Shown here: piece after piece, positions 9,016 to 17,951 of the stretch | Numbering within the stretch: position 1 is the stretch's first letter | Layout of the letters: each line of letters opens with the position of its first letter | Assembly: GCF_025195125.1 (NCBI RefSeq) | Contig: NZ_JAMGSL010000014.1 | Coordinates: 16,046 to 80,045, forward strand | DNA length: 64,000 nucleotides | Direction of reading: 5' to 3' | DNA from: Streptomyces sp. Je 1-79 | GTDB taxonomy: Bacteria > Actinomycetota > Actinomycetes > Streptomycetales > Streptomycetaceae | Translations under genes and position numbers: made by a program | The notes under the pieces: model-generated | Databases searched by the model: none | What the model saw: only the letters and a program-made list of their open reading frames with translations | Told to the model about the DNA's origin: nothing

Positions 9016-10245
9016 ATGCATGCCTGGCCCGCTTCTGAGGTCCCCGCCCTTCCCGGCAAGGGCCGCGACCTCCGGATCCACGACACCGCGACCGGTGGAC
9101 GAGTGACCCTCGCTCCCGGTCCCGTCGCCCGTATCTACGTCTGCGGCATCACGCCGTACGACGCGACCCACATGGGTCACGCGGCGACCTACAACGCGTT
9201 CGACCTCGTTCAGCGCGTGTGGCTCGACACCAAGCGGCAGGTTCACTACGTCCAGAACGTGACCGACGTCGACGACCCCCTCCTGGAGCGGGCGATCCGG
9301 GACGGCGTCGACTGGGTCGGGCTCGCCGAGCGCGAGACCGCCCTCTTCCGCGAGGACATGACGGCCCTGCGGATGCTGCCGCCGCAGGACTACATCGGCG
9401 CGGTCGAGGCCATACCCGGCATCGTGCCGCTCGTCGAGCGGCTGCGGGACTCCGGCGCCGCCTACGAACTCGAAGGCGACATCTACTTCTCCGTCGAGGC
9501 GGACCCGAACTTCGGCAAGGTGTCGAACTACGACACCGAGCTGATGCGCCACCTCTCCGCCGAGCGCGGCGGCGACCCGGACCGCCCGGGCAAGAAGAAC
9601 CCGCTCGACCCGATGCTCTGGATGGCCGCCCGTGAGGGCGAGCCGAGCTGGGACGGCGCGAGCCTCGGTGCCGGCCGCCCCGGCTGGCACATCGAGTGCG
9701 TCGCCATCGCCCTCGACCACCTCGGCATGAGCTTCGACGTCCAGGGCGGCGGCTCGGACCTGATCTTCCCGCACCACGAGATGGGCGCCTCGCACGCCCA
9801 GGCGCTCACCGGCGAGTTCCCCATGGCCAAGGCGTACGTGCACGCCGGCATGGTCGCCCTGGACGGCGAGAAGATGTCCAAGTCCAAGGGCAACCTGGTC
9901 TTCGTCTCCGCGCTCCGCCGCCAGGGTGTCGACCCGGCCGCCATCCGCCTCTCGCTCCTCTCGCACCACTACCGCGCCGACTGGGAGTGGACCGACCAGG
10001 TCCTCCAGGACGCCGTGGAGCGCCTGGAGGCCTGGCGCGCCGCCGTCTCGCGCCCCGACGGCCTGTCCGCCGACGCGCTGGTCGAGGAGATCCGCGAGGC
10101 CCTCGCCGACGACCTGGACACGCCCGCCGCGCTCGCCGCCGTCGACCGGTGGGCCGCGCGGCAGAACGCCGAGGGCGGCACGGAGGAGTCAGCGCCCGGC
10201 CTCGCCTCCCGCGCCGTCGACGCCCTCCTGGGCGTGGCGCTCTAG
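9016..10245 (+). CDS. mshC: Cysteine:1-D-myo-inosityl 2-amino-2-deoxy-alpha-D-glucopyranoside ligase
   Basis: 409 residues. MshC uses ATP to join cysteine to GlcN-inositol in mycothiol biosynthesis, acting in the cytoplasm. It is derived from cysteinyl-tRNA synthetase: Cys43 lies in YVCGITPYD, the HIGH-like motif is HMGH (53-56 region), and KMSKS lies at 286-290. It lacks the C-terminal tRNA-binding part of CysS, and the N-terminus MHAWPASEVP is typical of MshC. There is no convincing ribosome-binding site before ATG 9016. A possible -10 element (TTACGCT, about 9003-9009) lies just upstream, so a leaderless mRNA is plausible. Confidence 0.95.
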   Translation: MHAWPASEVPALPGKGRDLRIHDTATGGRVTLAPGPVARIYVCGITPYDATHMGHAATYNAFDLVQRVWLDTKRQVHYVQNVTDVDDPLLERAIRDGVDWVGLAERETALFREDMTALRMLPPQDYIGAVEAIPGIVPLVERLRDSGAAYELEGDIYFSVEADPNFGKVSNYDTELMRHLSAERGGDPDRPGKKNPLDPMLWMAAREGEPSWDGASLGAGRPGWHIECVAIALDHLGMSFDVQGGGSDLIFPHHEMGASHAQALTGEFPMAKAYVHAGMVALDGEKMSKSKGNLVFVSALRRQGVDPAAIRLSLLSHHYRADWEWTDQVLQDAVERLEAWRAAVSRPDGLSADALVEEIREALADDLDTPAALAAVDRWAARQNAEGGTEESAPGLASRAVDALLGVAL

Positions 10246-10296
10246 AGCGGGTCGCGAACGCCCCGGCCCTCCCTTCCGTACAACTCGCTTTCGGCC

Positions 10297-10335
10297 AACC
10301 GCCCTTGAACTTCTCCGCGAAGTCCGAGGGCGGTT
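10297..10335 (+). terminator. Intrinsic terminator after mshC
   Basis: Outer 9-bp stem AACCGCCCT/AGGGCGGTT (10297-10305 with 10327-10335) enclosing an inner ACTTC/GAAGT stem. It is followed by CCCTTTT, a good intrinsic terminator. Confidence 0.8.
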
Positions 10336-10381
10336 CCCTTTTGTCCTGGCTCTGTGCTCGATTCTGCGCTAAATACCCTCC

Positions 10382-13300
10382 ATGCAATCAACATTGCGCA
10401 TGAAGGCTGCAATCGCAGGCGCTCTGCTCGGGGTTCTCGCGGCGTTCGCGGGACCGGGCAGCGCCCAGTCCGCCGAGCCCTCACCGACCACCGTCGGTGA
10501 TGTCACCGGCTTCGAGGCAGACGGTGCCGTCTACGGGCTCACCGCCGGGTCCGCCAAGGCCCGCGTCAGCTTCGTCACCGACGAGACCTTCCGTATCGAA
10601 CTGGCCCCCGACGGCCGCTTCACCGACCCCGCCGGCCAGGACATCGTCCGGCCCCAGGGCCCCCCGCCCAGGACCCGCTGGCGCGACCGCGGCGACCGCT
10701 ACGAGCTCACCACCGCCAAGGTGACCCTGCGCGCCTACAAGGCGCCGCTCCGCTTCGCCGCCTTCCGCGCCGACGGCACCCCGCTCTGGTCCGAGGCGCA
10801 GGGCCTCACCTGGACCCAGGACCGCACCACCCAGACCCTGGCCAGGGGCGCCGACGAACAGTTCTACGGCGCGGGCATGCAGAACGGGCGCGGCAACACC
10901 TCGCACCGCGGCAAGACCGTCGAGGTCGGCGTCGACTACAACTGGAACGACGGCGGCCACCCCAACTCCGTGCCCTTCTACCTCTCCTCGGCCGGCTACG
11001 GCGTCTACCGCAACACCTACGCGCCCAACACCTACGTCTTCGGCGAGCCCGTCACCACCAGCGCCCGCGAACAGCGCTTCGACGCCTACTACTTCGCCGG
11101 CTCCGGGTCCGACGCGGTCAAGGACGTCATCGGCCAGTACACGAACCTGACCGGAAAGCCGTTCCTGCCGCCCGTGTACGGACTGGAGATCGGCGACGCC
11201 GACTGCTACCTCCACAACGCCAACCGCGGCGAGCGCCACACCCTCGACGCCCTGAAGGTCGCCGACGGCTACGTGCAGAACGACATGCCCAACGGCTGGA
11301 TGCTCGTCAACGACGGCTACGGCTGCGGCTACGAGAACCTCGCCGAGACCGCGACCGGCCTCAAGCAGCGCGGCATGGAACTCGGCCTGTGGACCGAGGA
11401 CGGCATCGAACAGCTCGAAGAGCAGGTCAAGGCCGGCCAGCGGGTCGCCAAGCTCGATGTCGCCTGGGTCGGTTCGGGCTACAAGTTCGCCCTCGACGGT
11501 TGCAAGGACGCCTACGCCGGCATCGAGGCCCACAGCGACGCCCGCGGATTCACCTGGGCGCCCGAGAGCTGGTCGGGCGCGCAGCGCTGCGGAGTCCAGT
11601 GGTCCGGCGACCAGTCCGGCACCTGGGAGTACATCCGCTGGCAGATCCCCACCTACGCCGGCGCCTCCATGTCCGGACTCGCCTACACCACCGGCGACGT
11701 CGACGGCATCTTCGGCGGAAGCGCCAAGACGTACAGCCGTGACCTGCAGTGGAAGATGTTCCTGCCCGTCACCATGACCATGGACGGCTGGGCCGCCGAC
11801 GACAAGCAGCCCTTCCGCTACGGCGAGCCGTACACGAGCATCAACCGCGACTACCTCAAGCTCCACGAGTCGCTGCTGCCCTACATCTACTCGCACGCGC
11901 ACCAGGCCACCCGGACCGGCGTCGGCCTCGCCCGACCGCTGGTCCTGGAGTACCCGGACGACCCGAAGGCCGCCTCGGACGCGGCGAAGTACGAGTTCCT
12001 CAGCGGCGAGGACTTCCTGGTCGCCCCCGTCTACCAGGACGCGGTCGAGCGCGACGGCATCTACCTCCCCGAGGGCACCTGGATCGACTACTGGAGCGGT
12101 CGCACCTACCAGGGACCTCTCACCGTCGACGACTACAGCGCCCCGCTCGACACCCTGCCGCTCTTCGTCCGGGCGGGGGCCACCGTCCCGATGTGGCCCG
12201 GCGGCATCCGCTCGTACACCGAACGCACCCCCGGCTCCCCGCTGGCGTGGGACATCTACCCGCAGGGCGACTCGTCGTTCGAGCTCTACGAGGACGACGG
12301 CGTCACCCGCGCCCACCGCACCGGCCAATACGCCACCCAGACCGCCGAGGTCCGCGCGCCGAAGCGCGGCGCCGGTGACGTGACCGTGCGGATCGGCGCG
12401 AGCAAGGGCACCTTCGCGGGCAGGTCCACCGCCCGGCCCTACCAGTTCACCGTCCACACCGGCGACGCGCCGAGCGAGGTCGAACTCGGCGGGCGCGAGC
12501 TGCCCCGCCTCACCTCCGAGGCCGCCTACGAGGCCGCCCGCCAGGGCTGGTGGTACGACCGCGACGACCGCGGGGGAGTGGTGAAGGTCAAGACCGCCGC
12601 GCAGCGCACCGACCGGTCCTTCACCCTCGAACTGGAGGACACCAGCGCCGTCGGCGGCGCCGTCCCGGGCGCTGCCGCGACGGCCGCCGTCCCGGCCGGC
12701 CAGGAGCTCGGCGCGGGCGCGCCCGGAACCGTCGCCGTCGACGTGAGCGCGGGCACCAGGGACGCCACCGGCGTCGAGGTGTCGCTCACCGCCCCCGCGG
12801 GCTGGCAGGTCACCCCGGCCGCGACCGTCGCCCGCATCCCGGCCGGCACCACGCGGCGCGTCGAGGTCTCCGTCACGCCCGCCAAGGACGCGGAGCCCAG
12901 GGAGGTCACGCTCGGCGCGACCGTCCGCCACCGCGCCGCGGGCCAGGACCGCACCGCGGTCCAGCGGTTCGCCCTCGGGGTCATGCCCGAGCCGCCGAGC
13001 ACCGGCGTCTGGGCGAGCGACCTCACCTGGCTGAAGGCGACGAACGGATGGGGGCCGCCTGAACGCGACCGCTCCAACGGCGAGTCGGGCGCGAGCGACG
13101 GCCGCGCCCTGACCCTGGCCGGCAAGACCTACGAGAAGGGCATCGGCGCCCACGCCGACTCCGACATCGAGGTCTACCTCGGCGGCCGCTGCACCGCCTT
13201 CACCGCCGAGGCCGGCATCGACGACGAGATCAACGGCTACGGGGAGGTCGCGTTCTCGGTCGAGGCCGACGGCACCGTGCTGTGGACCTCGCCCAAGGTG

Positions 13301-13438
13301 ACCGGCGCGTCGGCGACCGTTCCGGTCGACGTCGACGTCACCGGCGCGCGCCACGTCCGCCTGCGGATCACCGACACCAACGGCTCCAAGAGCGGTGACC
13401 ACGGCGACTGGGCGGCCGCCCGCTTCGACTGCGCCTGA
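10382..13438 (+). CDS. Secreted glycoside hydrolase family 31 enzyme with NEW3 and NPCBM domains
   Basis: 1018 residues. A Sec signal peptide (about 1-30, Ala-rich with AQSA cleavage region) directs export. The GH31 barrel and beta-domains span about 40-690. The likely nucleophile is Asp359 in KLDVAW and the acid/base Asp410 in WSGDQSGTW. An alpha-galactosidase-type NEW3 domain lies at about 774-862 and a sugar-binding NPCBM domain at about 870-1018. The nucleophile segment is not the WxDMNE of classical alpha-glucosidases, so another specificity is likely. From memory, KLDVAW-type motifs occur in GH31 alpha-N-acetylgalactosaminidases, but this is only a suggestion. No ribosome-binding site is evident; an in-frame ATG at 10400 is an alternative start. 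Confidence 0.88.
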   Translation: MQSTLRMKAAIAGALLGVLAAFAGPGSAQSAEPSPTTVGDVTGFEADGAVYGLTAGSAKARVSFVTDETFRIELAPDGRFTDPAGQDIVRPQGPPPRTRWRDRGDRYELTTAKVTLRAYKAPLRFAAFRADGTPLWSEAQGLTWTQDRTTQTLARGADEQFYGAGMQNGRGNTSHRGKTVEVGVDYNWNDGGHPNSVPFYLSSAGYGVYRNTYAPNTYVFGEPVTTSAREQRFDAYYFAGSGSDAVKDVIGQYTNLTGKPFLPPVYGLEIGDADCYLHNANRGERHTLDALKVADGYVQNDMPNGWMLVNDGYGCGYENLAETATGLKQRGMELGLWTEDGIEQLEEQVKAGQRVAKLDVAWVGSGYKFALDGCKDAYAGIEAHSDARGFTWAPESWSGAQRCGVQWSGDQSGTWEYIRWQIPTYAGASMSGLAYTTGDVDGIFGGSAKTYSRDLQWKMFLPVTMTMDGWAADDKQPFRYGEPYTSINRDYLKLHESLLPYIYSHAHQATRTGVGLARPLVLEYPDDPKAASDAAKYEFLSGEDFLVAPVYQDAVERDGIYLPEGTWIDYWSGRTYQGPLTVDDYSAPLDTLPLFVRAGATVPMWPGGIRSYTERTPGSPLAWDIYPQGDSSFELYEDDGVTRAHRTGQYATQTAEVRAPKRGAGDVTVRIGASKGTFAGRSTARPYQFTVHTGDAPSEVELGGRELPRLTSEAAYEAARQGWWYDRDDRGGVVKVKTAAQRTDRSFTLELEDTSAVGGAVPGAAATAAVPAGQELGAGAPGTVAVDVSAGTRDATGVEVSLTAPAGWQVTPAATVARIPAGTTRRVEVSVTPAKDAEPREVTLGATVRHRAAGQDRTAVQRFALGVMPEPPSTGVWASDLTWLKATNGWGPPERDRSNGESGASDGRALTLAGKTYEKGIGAHADSDIEVYLGGRCTAFTAEAGIDDEINGYGEVAFSVEADGTVLWTSPKVTGASATVPVDVDVTGARHVRLRITDTNGSKSGDHGDWAAARFDCA

Positions 13439-13455
13439 CGGCCCGTCCGGACACG

Positions 13456-13491
13456 GGGAAGGGCCGCACCGTGATCGGTGCGGCCCTTCCC
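13456..13491. terminator. Bidirectional terminator between GH31 and PAC2 genes
   Basis: A perfect 15-bp stem (13456-13470 with 13477-13491) and a 6-base loop lie between the convergent genes ending at 13438 and 13499. Confidence 0.85.
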
Positions 13492-13498
13492 GTACGGC

Positions 13499-14554
13499 TC
13501 ACTCCTCGCCGTCGCCGTCCTCGGAGCCCTCGTCCTCCCGGGGAGTCTCCGCCGCCGGCTCGGGTCCCGCCTCCGGCGCCGTCTCCGGCCCCGGGTGCTC
13601 CGGCTTCGGCGGCCGCGTCCGGCCCCCGCCGGTGTCCCGCAGATAGGAGGTGTCCCCGCCCTCGGTGGCGAGCCCCGGCCCGGGCCCCGGTCCCCCCGGA
13701 CCCTGCCCCGGACCGCCGTCCCGTCGGCGCAGATACCGCTCGAACTCCCGGGCGATGGCCTCGCCCGAGGCCTCCGGCAGCTCCGCCGTGTCGCGTGCCT
13801 CCTCCAGCGTCTGGACGTACTCCGCCACCTCGCTGTCCTCGGAGGCGAGTTGGTCCACGCCCAGCTGCCAGGCCCGCGCGTCCTCGGGCAGTTCGCCCAG
13901 CGGGATGCGCATGTCGATCAGATCCTCGAGGCGGTTGAGGAGGGCCAGGGTCGCCTTGGGGTTGGGCGGCTGCGACACGTAGTGCGGCACGGCGGCCCAC
14001 AGGCTGACGGCGGGCACGCCCGCGTGGGTGCATGCCTCCTGGAGGATTCCGACGATGCCCGTCGGCCCTTCGTAGCGGGTCTCCTCCAGATCCATCGTCC
14101 GCGCCAGGTCCGGGTCGGAGGTGACTCCGCTGACCGGGACGGGCCGGGTGTGCGGGGTGTCGCCGAGCAGCGCGCCCAGGATCACCACCATCTCCACGCC
14201 CAGCTCATGGGCGAAGCCCAGGATCTCGTTGCAGAACGAGCGCCAGCGCATCGACGGCTCGATACCCCGCACGAGCACCAGGTCGCGCGGCTTGTCGCCG
14301 CCGACCCGGACCACCGAGAGTCTCGTCGTCGGCCAGGTGATCTTCCGGACCCCGTTGTCCAGCCACACGGTGGGCCGGTTGACCTGGAAGTCGTAGTAGT
14401 CCTCGGCGTCGAGCGCCGCGAACACCTCGCCCTTCCACTCCCGGTCCAGATGGGCGACCGCGGTGGAGGCTGCGTCGCCGGCGTCGTTCCAGCCCTCGAA
14501 CGCGGCCACCATGACCGGGTCGATCAGCTCGGGAACCCCCTCGAGCTCGATCAC
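13499..14554 (-). CDS. PAC2 family protein, ParJ-like
   Basis: 351 residues. The PAC2 domain spans about 1-270 and is the fold of proteasome-assembly chaperones and related archaeal/actinobacterial proteins. The S. coelicolor member of this locus, ParJ (SCO1662), is reported to bind ParA and limit its polymerisation during sporulation; orthology here rests on position next to glpD and on overall length. The C-terminal 80 residues are Pro/Gly/Glu-rich and disordered, with variable composition. GTG 14554 follows an ideal AAGGAGG ribosome-binding site with 6-base spacing. Role: probably cytoplasmic, chromosome segregation or a chaperone function. Confidence 0.85.
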   Translation of the reverse strand: MIELEGVPELIDPVMVAAFEGWNDAGDAASTAVAHLDREWKGEVFAALDAEDYYDFQVNRPTVWLDNGVRKITWPTTRLSVVRVGGDKPRDLVLVRGIEPSMRWRSFCNEILGFAHELGVEMVVILGALLGDTPHTRPVPVSGVTSDPDLARTMDLEETRYEGPTGIVGILQEACTHAGVPAVSLWAAVPHYVSQPPNPKATLALLNRLEDLIDMRIPLGELPEDARAWQLGVDQLASEDSEVAEYVQTLEEARDTAELPEASGEAIAREFERYLRRRDGGPGQGPGGPGPGPGLATEGGDTSYLRDTGGGRTRPPKPEHPGPETAPEAGPEPAAETPREDEGSEDGDGEE

Positions 14555-14694
14555 CCAGTGCCTCCTTTTCGAAGTTCCTGTCGTACGGACCAACCTTAAG
14601 GCTTTCCGGCGGCCCGTCCGCAGCCCTCGTGCACCACCGGGAGCCTTCGCGGCCTTGATCGACTACCCAGGAACGCGCCTCGGCACACGAACGC

Positions 14695-14729
14695 GTAAGG
14701 GGCGGCCTCCAGGGGAGGCCGCCCCTTAC
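14695..14729 (-). terminator. Terminator of the glycerol operon
   Basis: A perfect 16-bp stem (14695-14710 with 14714-14729) with a 3-base loop lies 7 bases beyond the glpD stop. Confidence 0.85.
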
Positions 14730-14735
14730 AGACGA

Positions 14736-16340
14736 CTACTTGCGGAGCAGGTCCTCCACCTTGCCGCGGATCTCGTCCGTCGCCAGACCGCGGATGGTGA
14801 GCGTCGTACGGCGGCGCAGCACGTCGTCCGCCGTCTCGGCCCACTCGTGGTCACGGGCGTAGGCGACCTGGGCCCAGATCTCGGGCGCGTCCGGGTGGAT
14901 GCGCTTGCCGAGTTCGGGGTTCTCGTTCGCCATCCGGGCTATGTCGAAGGAGAGCGAACCGTAGTGCGTCGCCAGGTGCTTGGCGGTGTCGGCGGCCATG
15001 CGCGGGCCGGGGGCCGGACCGTCGACGAGCAGCCGGTGCGCGACCGCGTTCGGGTTGGCGATACCGGGCAGCGGGAGCCGCTTCGGCAGCGTCGAGACCG
15101 ACTCGTAGTCCTCGCCGAGAGGGTGCCCCGGCAGGGCCTCCAGCTTCTTCATCACCGTGCGGCCGATGTGGCGGAAGGTCGTCCACTTGCCGCCGGCCAC
15201 CGACAGCATGCCGCCGCGGCCCTCGGTGACGACCGTCTCGCGCTTGGCCTTGGAGGTGTCGCCGGGGCCGCCCGGCAGCACCCGCAGACCCGCGAAGGCG
15301 TAGGTGATCAGATCGCGCGACAGCTGCTGGTCGCGGATGGAGAACGCGGCCTCGTCCAGGATCTGGGCGGTGTCCTTCTCGGTCACCTCGACCTGACCGG
15401 GGTCGCCCTCGTACTCCTCGTCGGTGGTGCCGAGCAGCAGCATGTCCTCCCAGGGGAGGGCGAAGGTGATGCGGTACTTGTCGATGGGGGTCGCCAGCGC
15501 GGCCTTCCACGGCGAGGTCCGCTTCAGGACCAGGTGCGCGCCCTTGGAGAGGCGGATGGAGGGCGCCGCGTTCGGGTCCTCCATCCTGCGCAGGTGGTCG
15601 ACCCACGGGCCGGTCGCGTTCAGCACCAGGCGGGCGGTGACGCCGAACTCGTCGCCGCTCGTACGGTCCTTCAGCTCCGCGCCGGTGACCCGGCCGCGGG
15701 TGAAGCGCAGCCCGGTGACCTCGGCGTGGTTGAGGACGACGGCGCCGGCGTCGACCGCGGCGCGGACCGTCATCAGCGCCATGCGGGCGTCGTTCATCTG
15801 GTCGTCGCCGTACACGGCCACGGCCTTCAGATTGTCCGTGCGCAGCTCCGGCACGTCCTGCGCGGCCTTCGCCGGGCCGAGCAGGTGGCCGACGCCGTCA
15901 CCGAACGCCGACAGGGCGGAGTAGGCGAAGACACCGGCGCCGAGCTTGGCCGCGCCGTGCGGGCCGCCCTTGTAGACGGGCAGGTAGAAGGTGAGGGGGT
16001 TGGCGAGGTGCGGTGCCACCTGACGGGAGACCGCACGCCGCTCGAAGTGGTTCTCCGCGACCAGCTTCACGGCGCCGGTCTGCAGGTAGCGCAGACCGCC
16101 GTGGAGGAGCTTGGAGGAGGCGGAGGAGGTGGCGCCGGCGAAGTCGCCGGCGTCCACCAGGGCCACCCGCAGGCCCGACTGCGCGGCGTGCCAGGCGGTG
16201 GAGATGCCCAGGATGCCGCCGCCGATCACCAGGAGGTCGTACGTCGCCTTGGAAAGCTGCTCCCGAGTTTCGGCGCGGCTCGGCAGGGAACCGGCAGCCG
16301 GTCGCGTCCCAAGCGCAGGGACGCTCTGCAGGGTGGTCAT
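14736..16340 (-). CDS. glpD: Glycerol-3-phosphate dehydrogenase (FAD)
   Basis: 534 residues. It oxidises glycerol-3-phosphate to dihydroxyacetone phosphate and passes electrons to the respiratory chain from the inner face of the membrane. The FAD-binding GGGILG (40-45) is followed by the SSKLLHGGLRYL segment typical of GlpD; the C-terminal helical domain is complete. It is the last gene of gylR//glpF-glpK-glpD and starts 6 bases after the glpK stop. This corresponds to gylB of the S. coelicolor gyl operon and is presumably controlled by GylR. Confidence 0.95.
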   Translation of the reverse strand: MTTLQSVPALGTRPAAGSLPSRAETREQLSKATYDLLVIGGGILGISTAWHAAQSGLRVALVDAGDFAGATSSASSKLLHGGLRYLQTGAVKLVAENHFERRAVSRQVAPHLANPLTFYLPVYKGGPHGAAKLGAGVFAYSALSAFGDGVGHLLGPAKAAQDVPELRTDNLKAVAVYGDDQMNDARMALMTVRAAVDAGAVVLNHAEVTGLRFTRGRVTGAELKDRTSGDEFGVTARLVLNATGPWVDHLRRMEDPNAAPSIRLSKGAHLVLKRTSPWKAALATPIDKYRITFALPWEDMLLLGTTDEEYEGDPGQVEVTEKDTAQILDEAAFSIRDQQLSRDLITYAFAGLRVLPGGPGDTSKAKRETVVTEGRGGMLSVAGGKWTTFRHIGRTVMKKLEALPGHPLGEDYESVSTLPKRLPLPGIANPNAVAHRLLVDGPAPGPRMAADTAKHLATHYGSLSFDIARMANENPELGKRIHPDAPEIWAQVAYARDHEWAETADDVLRRRTTLTIRGLATDEIRGKVEDLLRK

Positions 16341-16346
16341 GTCGAT

Positions 16347-17915
16347 CTACTCCTCGTCGGATCCGTCTTCGAGCCAGCCCATGGAGCGTTCAACGGCCTT
16401 CAGCCAGCTCTTGTACTCGCGGTCACGCCTGTCGGCGTCCATGCGAGGGGTCCATTCCGCCGCGCGGCGCCAGTTGGCGCGCAGGGCGTCGGTGTCCGGC
16501 CAGAAGCCGACGGCCAGGCCGGCGGCGTAGGCGGCACCGAGGCAGGTGGTCTCGGCGACCATCTCGGCGACCATCGGGCGCACGACGGGCGCGTCGAGGA
16601 AGTCCGAGAGGGTCTGCATCAGCAGGTTGTTGGAGGTCATGCCGCCGTCGACCTTGAGCGCGGTCAGCTCGACGCCGGAGTCCTTCGTCATGGCGTCGGT
16701 GATCTCGCGGGTCTGCCAGGCGGTGGCCTCCAGGACGGCACGGGCGATGTGCGCCTTGGTGACGTACCGGGTGAGGCCGGCGATCACACCGCGGGCGTCG
16801 GAGCGCCAGTACGGGGCGAACAGTCCGGAGAAGGCCGGCACGAAGTAGGCGCCGCCGTTGTCCTCGACCGAGGACGCGAGGGTCTCGATCTCGGCGGCGG
16901 ACTTGATGAGGCCCATCTGGTCGCGCATCCACTGCACCAGCGAACCGGTGACGGCGATCGAGCCCTCCAGGGCGTAGACCGGCTTCTGGTCGCCGATCTG
17001 GTAGCCGACGGTGGTCAGCAGGCCGCTGTAGGAGTTGATGATCTTGTCGCTGGTGTTCATCAGCATGAAGGTGCCGGTGCCGTACGTCGACTTGGCCTCG
17101 CCCTCGGCGAAACACGTCTGGCCGAACAGGGCGGCCTGCTGGTCGCCGAGCGCGGAGGCGACCGGGACGCCGTCGAGGACGCCGCCCTTGACGGTGCCGT
17201 ACACCTCGGCGGAGGAGCGGATCTCCGGCAGCACGGCGTCCGGGATCTCCATGGACTGGAGGATCTTGTCGTCCCAGGCCATGGTGTGCAGGTTCATCAG
17301 CATGGTGCGCGAGGCGTTGGTGACGTCGGTGACGTGGTGGCCGCCGTCGACACCGCCGGTGAGGTTCCAGATGACCCAGGAGTCCATGGTGCCGAAGAGG
17401 ATGTCGCCGCGCTCGGCGCGCTCGCGCAGGCCCTCGACGTTGTCGAGCAGCCAGCGGACCTTCGGGCCGGAGAAGTACGAGGCGAGAGGCAGGCCGGTCT
17501 CGCGGCGGAAGCGGTCCTGGCCGACGTTGCGGCCGAGCTCCTTGCAGAGGGCGTCGGTGCGGGTGTCCTGCCAGACGAGGGCGTTGTGGACGGGCTCGCC
17601 GGTGTTCCTGTCCCAGAGCAGCGTGGTCTCGCGCTGGTTGGTGATGCCGATGGCCTTGACGTCGGCGGAGGTGATGCCGGCCTTGCGGATGGCGCCCGCC
17701 ACGACCTCCTGGACGTTGGTCCAGATCTCGGCGGCGTCGTGCTCGACCCAGCCCGGCTTCGGGAAGATCTGCTCGTGCTCCTTCTGGTCGACCGAGACGA
17801 TCCGGCCGTCCTTGTCGAAGACGATGCAGCGGGAGGAGGTGGTGCCCTGGTCGATGGCGGCGATGAACGGGCCGCTGCCGTGGGAGGAAGAGCCGGCGGT
17901 GTGTGCGTCGGTCAC
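16347..17915 (-). CDS. glpK: Glycerol kinase
   Basis: 522 residues, FGGY carbohydrate kinase. The phosphate-binding loop DQGTTSSR lies at 22-29. It phosphorylates glycerol to glycerol-3-phosphate after GlpF-mediated entry. GTG 17915 follows a TTGGAG ribosome-binding site; the reading frame extends upstream to that TTG but it is part of the site. The first 15 residues are a short polar extension. It lies 36 bp after glpF and corresponds to gylA. Confidence 0.95.
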   Translation of the reverse strand: MTDAHTAGSSSHGSGPFIAAIDQGTTSSRCIVFDKDGRIVSVDQKEHEQIFPKPGWVEHDAAEIWTNVQEVVAGAIRKAGITSADVKAIGITNQRETTLLWDRNTGEPVHNALVWQDTRTDALCKELGRNVGQDRFRRETGLPLASYFSGPKVRWLLDNVEGLRERAERGDILFGTMDSWVIWNLTGGVDGGHHVTDVTNASRTMLMNLHTMAWDDKILQSMEIPDAVLPEIRSSAEVYGTVKGGVLDGVPVASALGDQQAALFGQTCFAEGEAKSTYGTGTFMLMNTSDKIINSYSGLLTTVGYQIGDQKPVYALEGSIAVTGSLVQWMRDQMGLIKSAAEIETLASSVEDNGGAYFVPAFSGLFAPYWRSDARGVIAGLTRYVTKAHIARAVLEATAWQTREITDAMTKDSGVELTALKVDGGMTSNNLLMQTLSDFLDAPVVRPMVAEMVAETTCLGAAYAAGLAVGFWPDTDALRANWRRAAEWTPRMDADRRDREYKSWLKAVERSMGWLEDGSDEE

Positions 17916-17951
17916 GGAGTGCTCCAAGGGGGGTCTGGGTGGAAGGACGGC

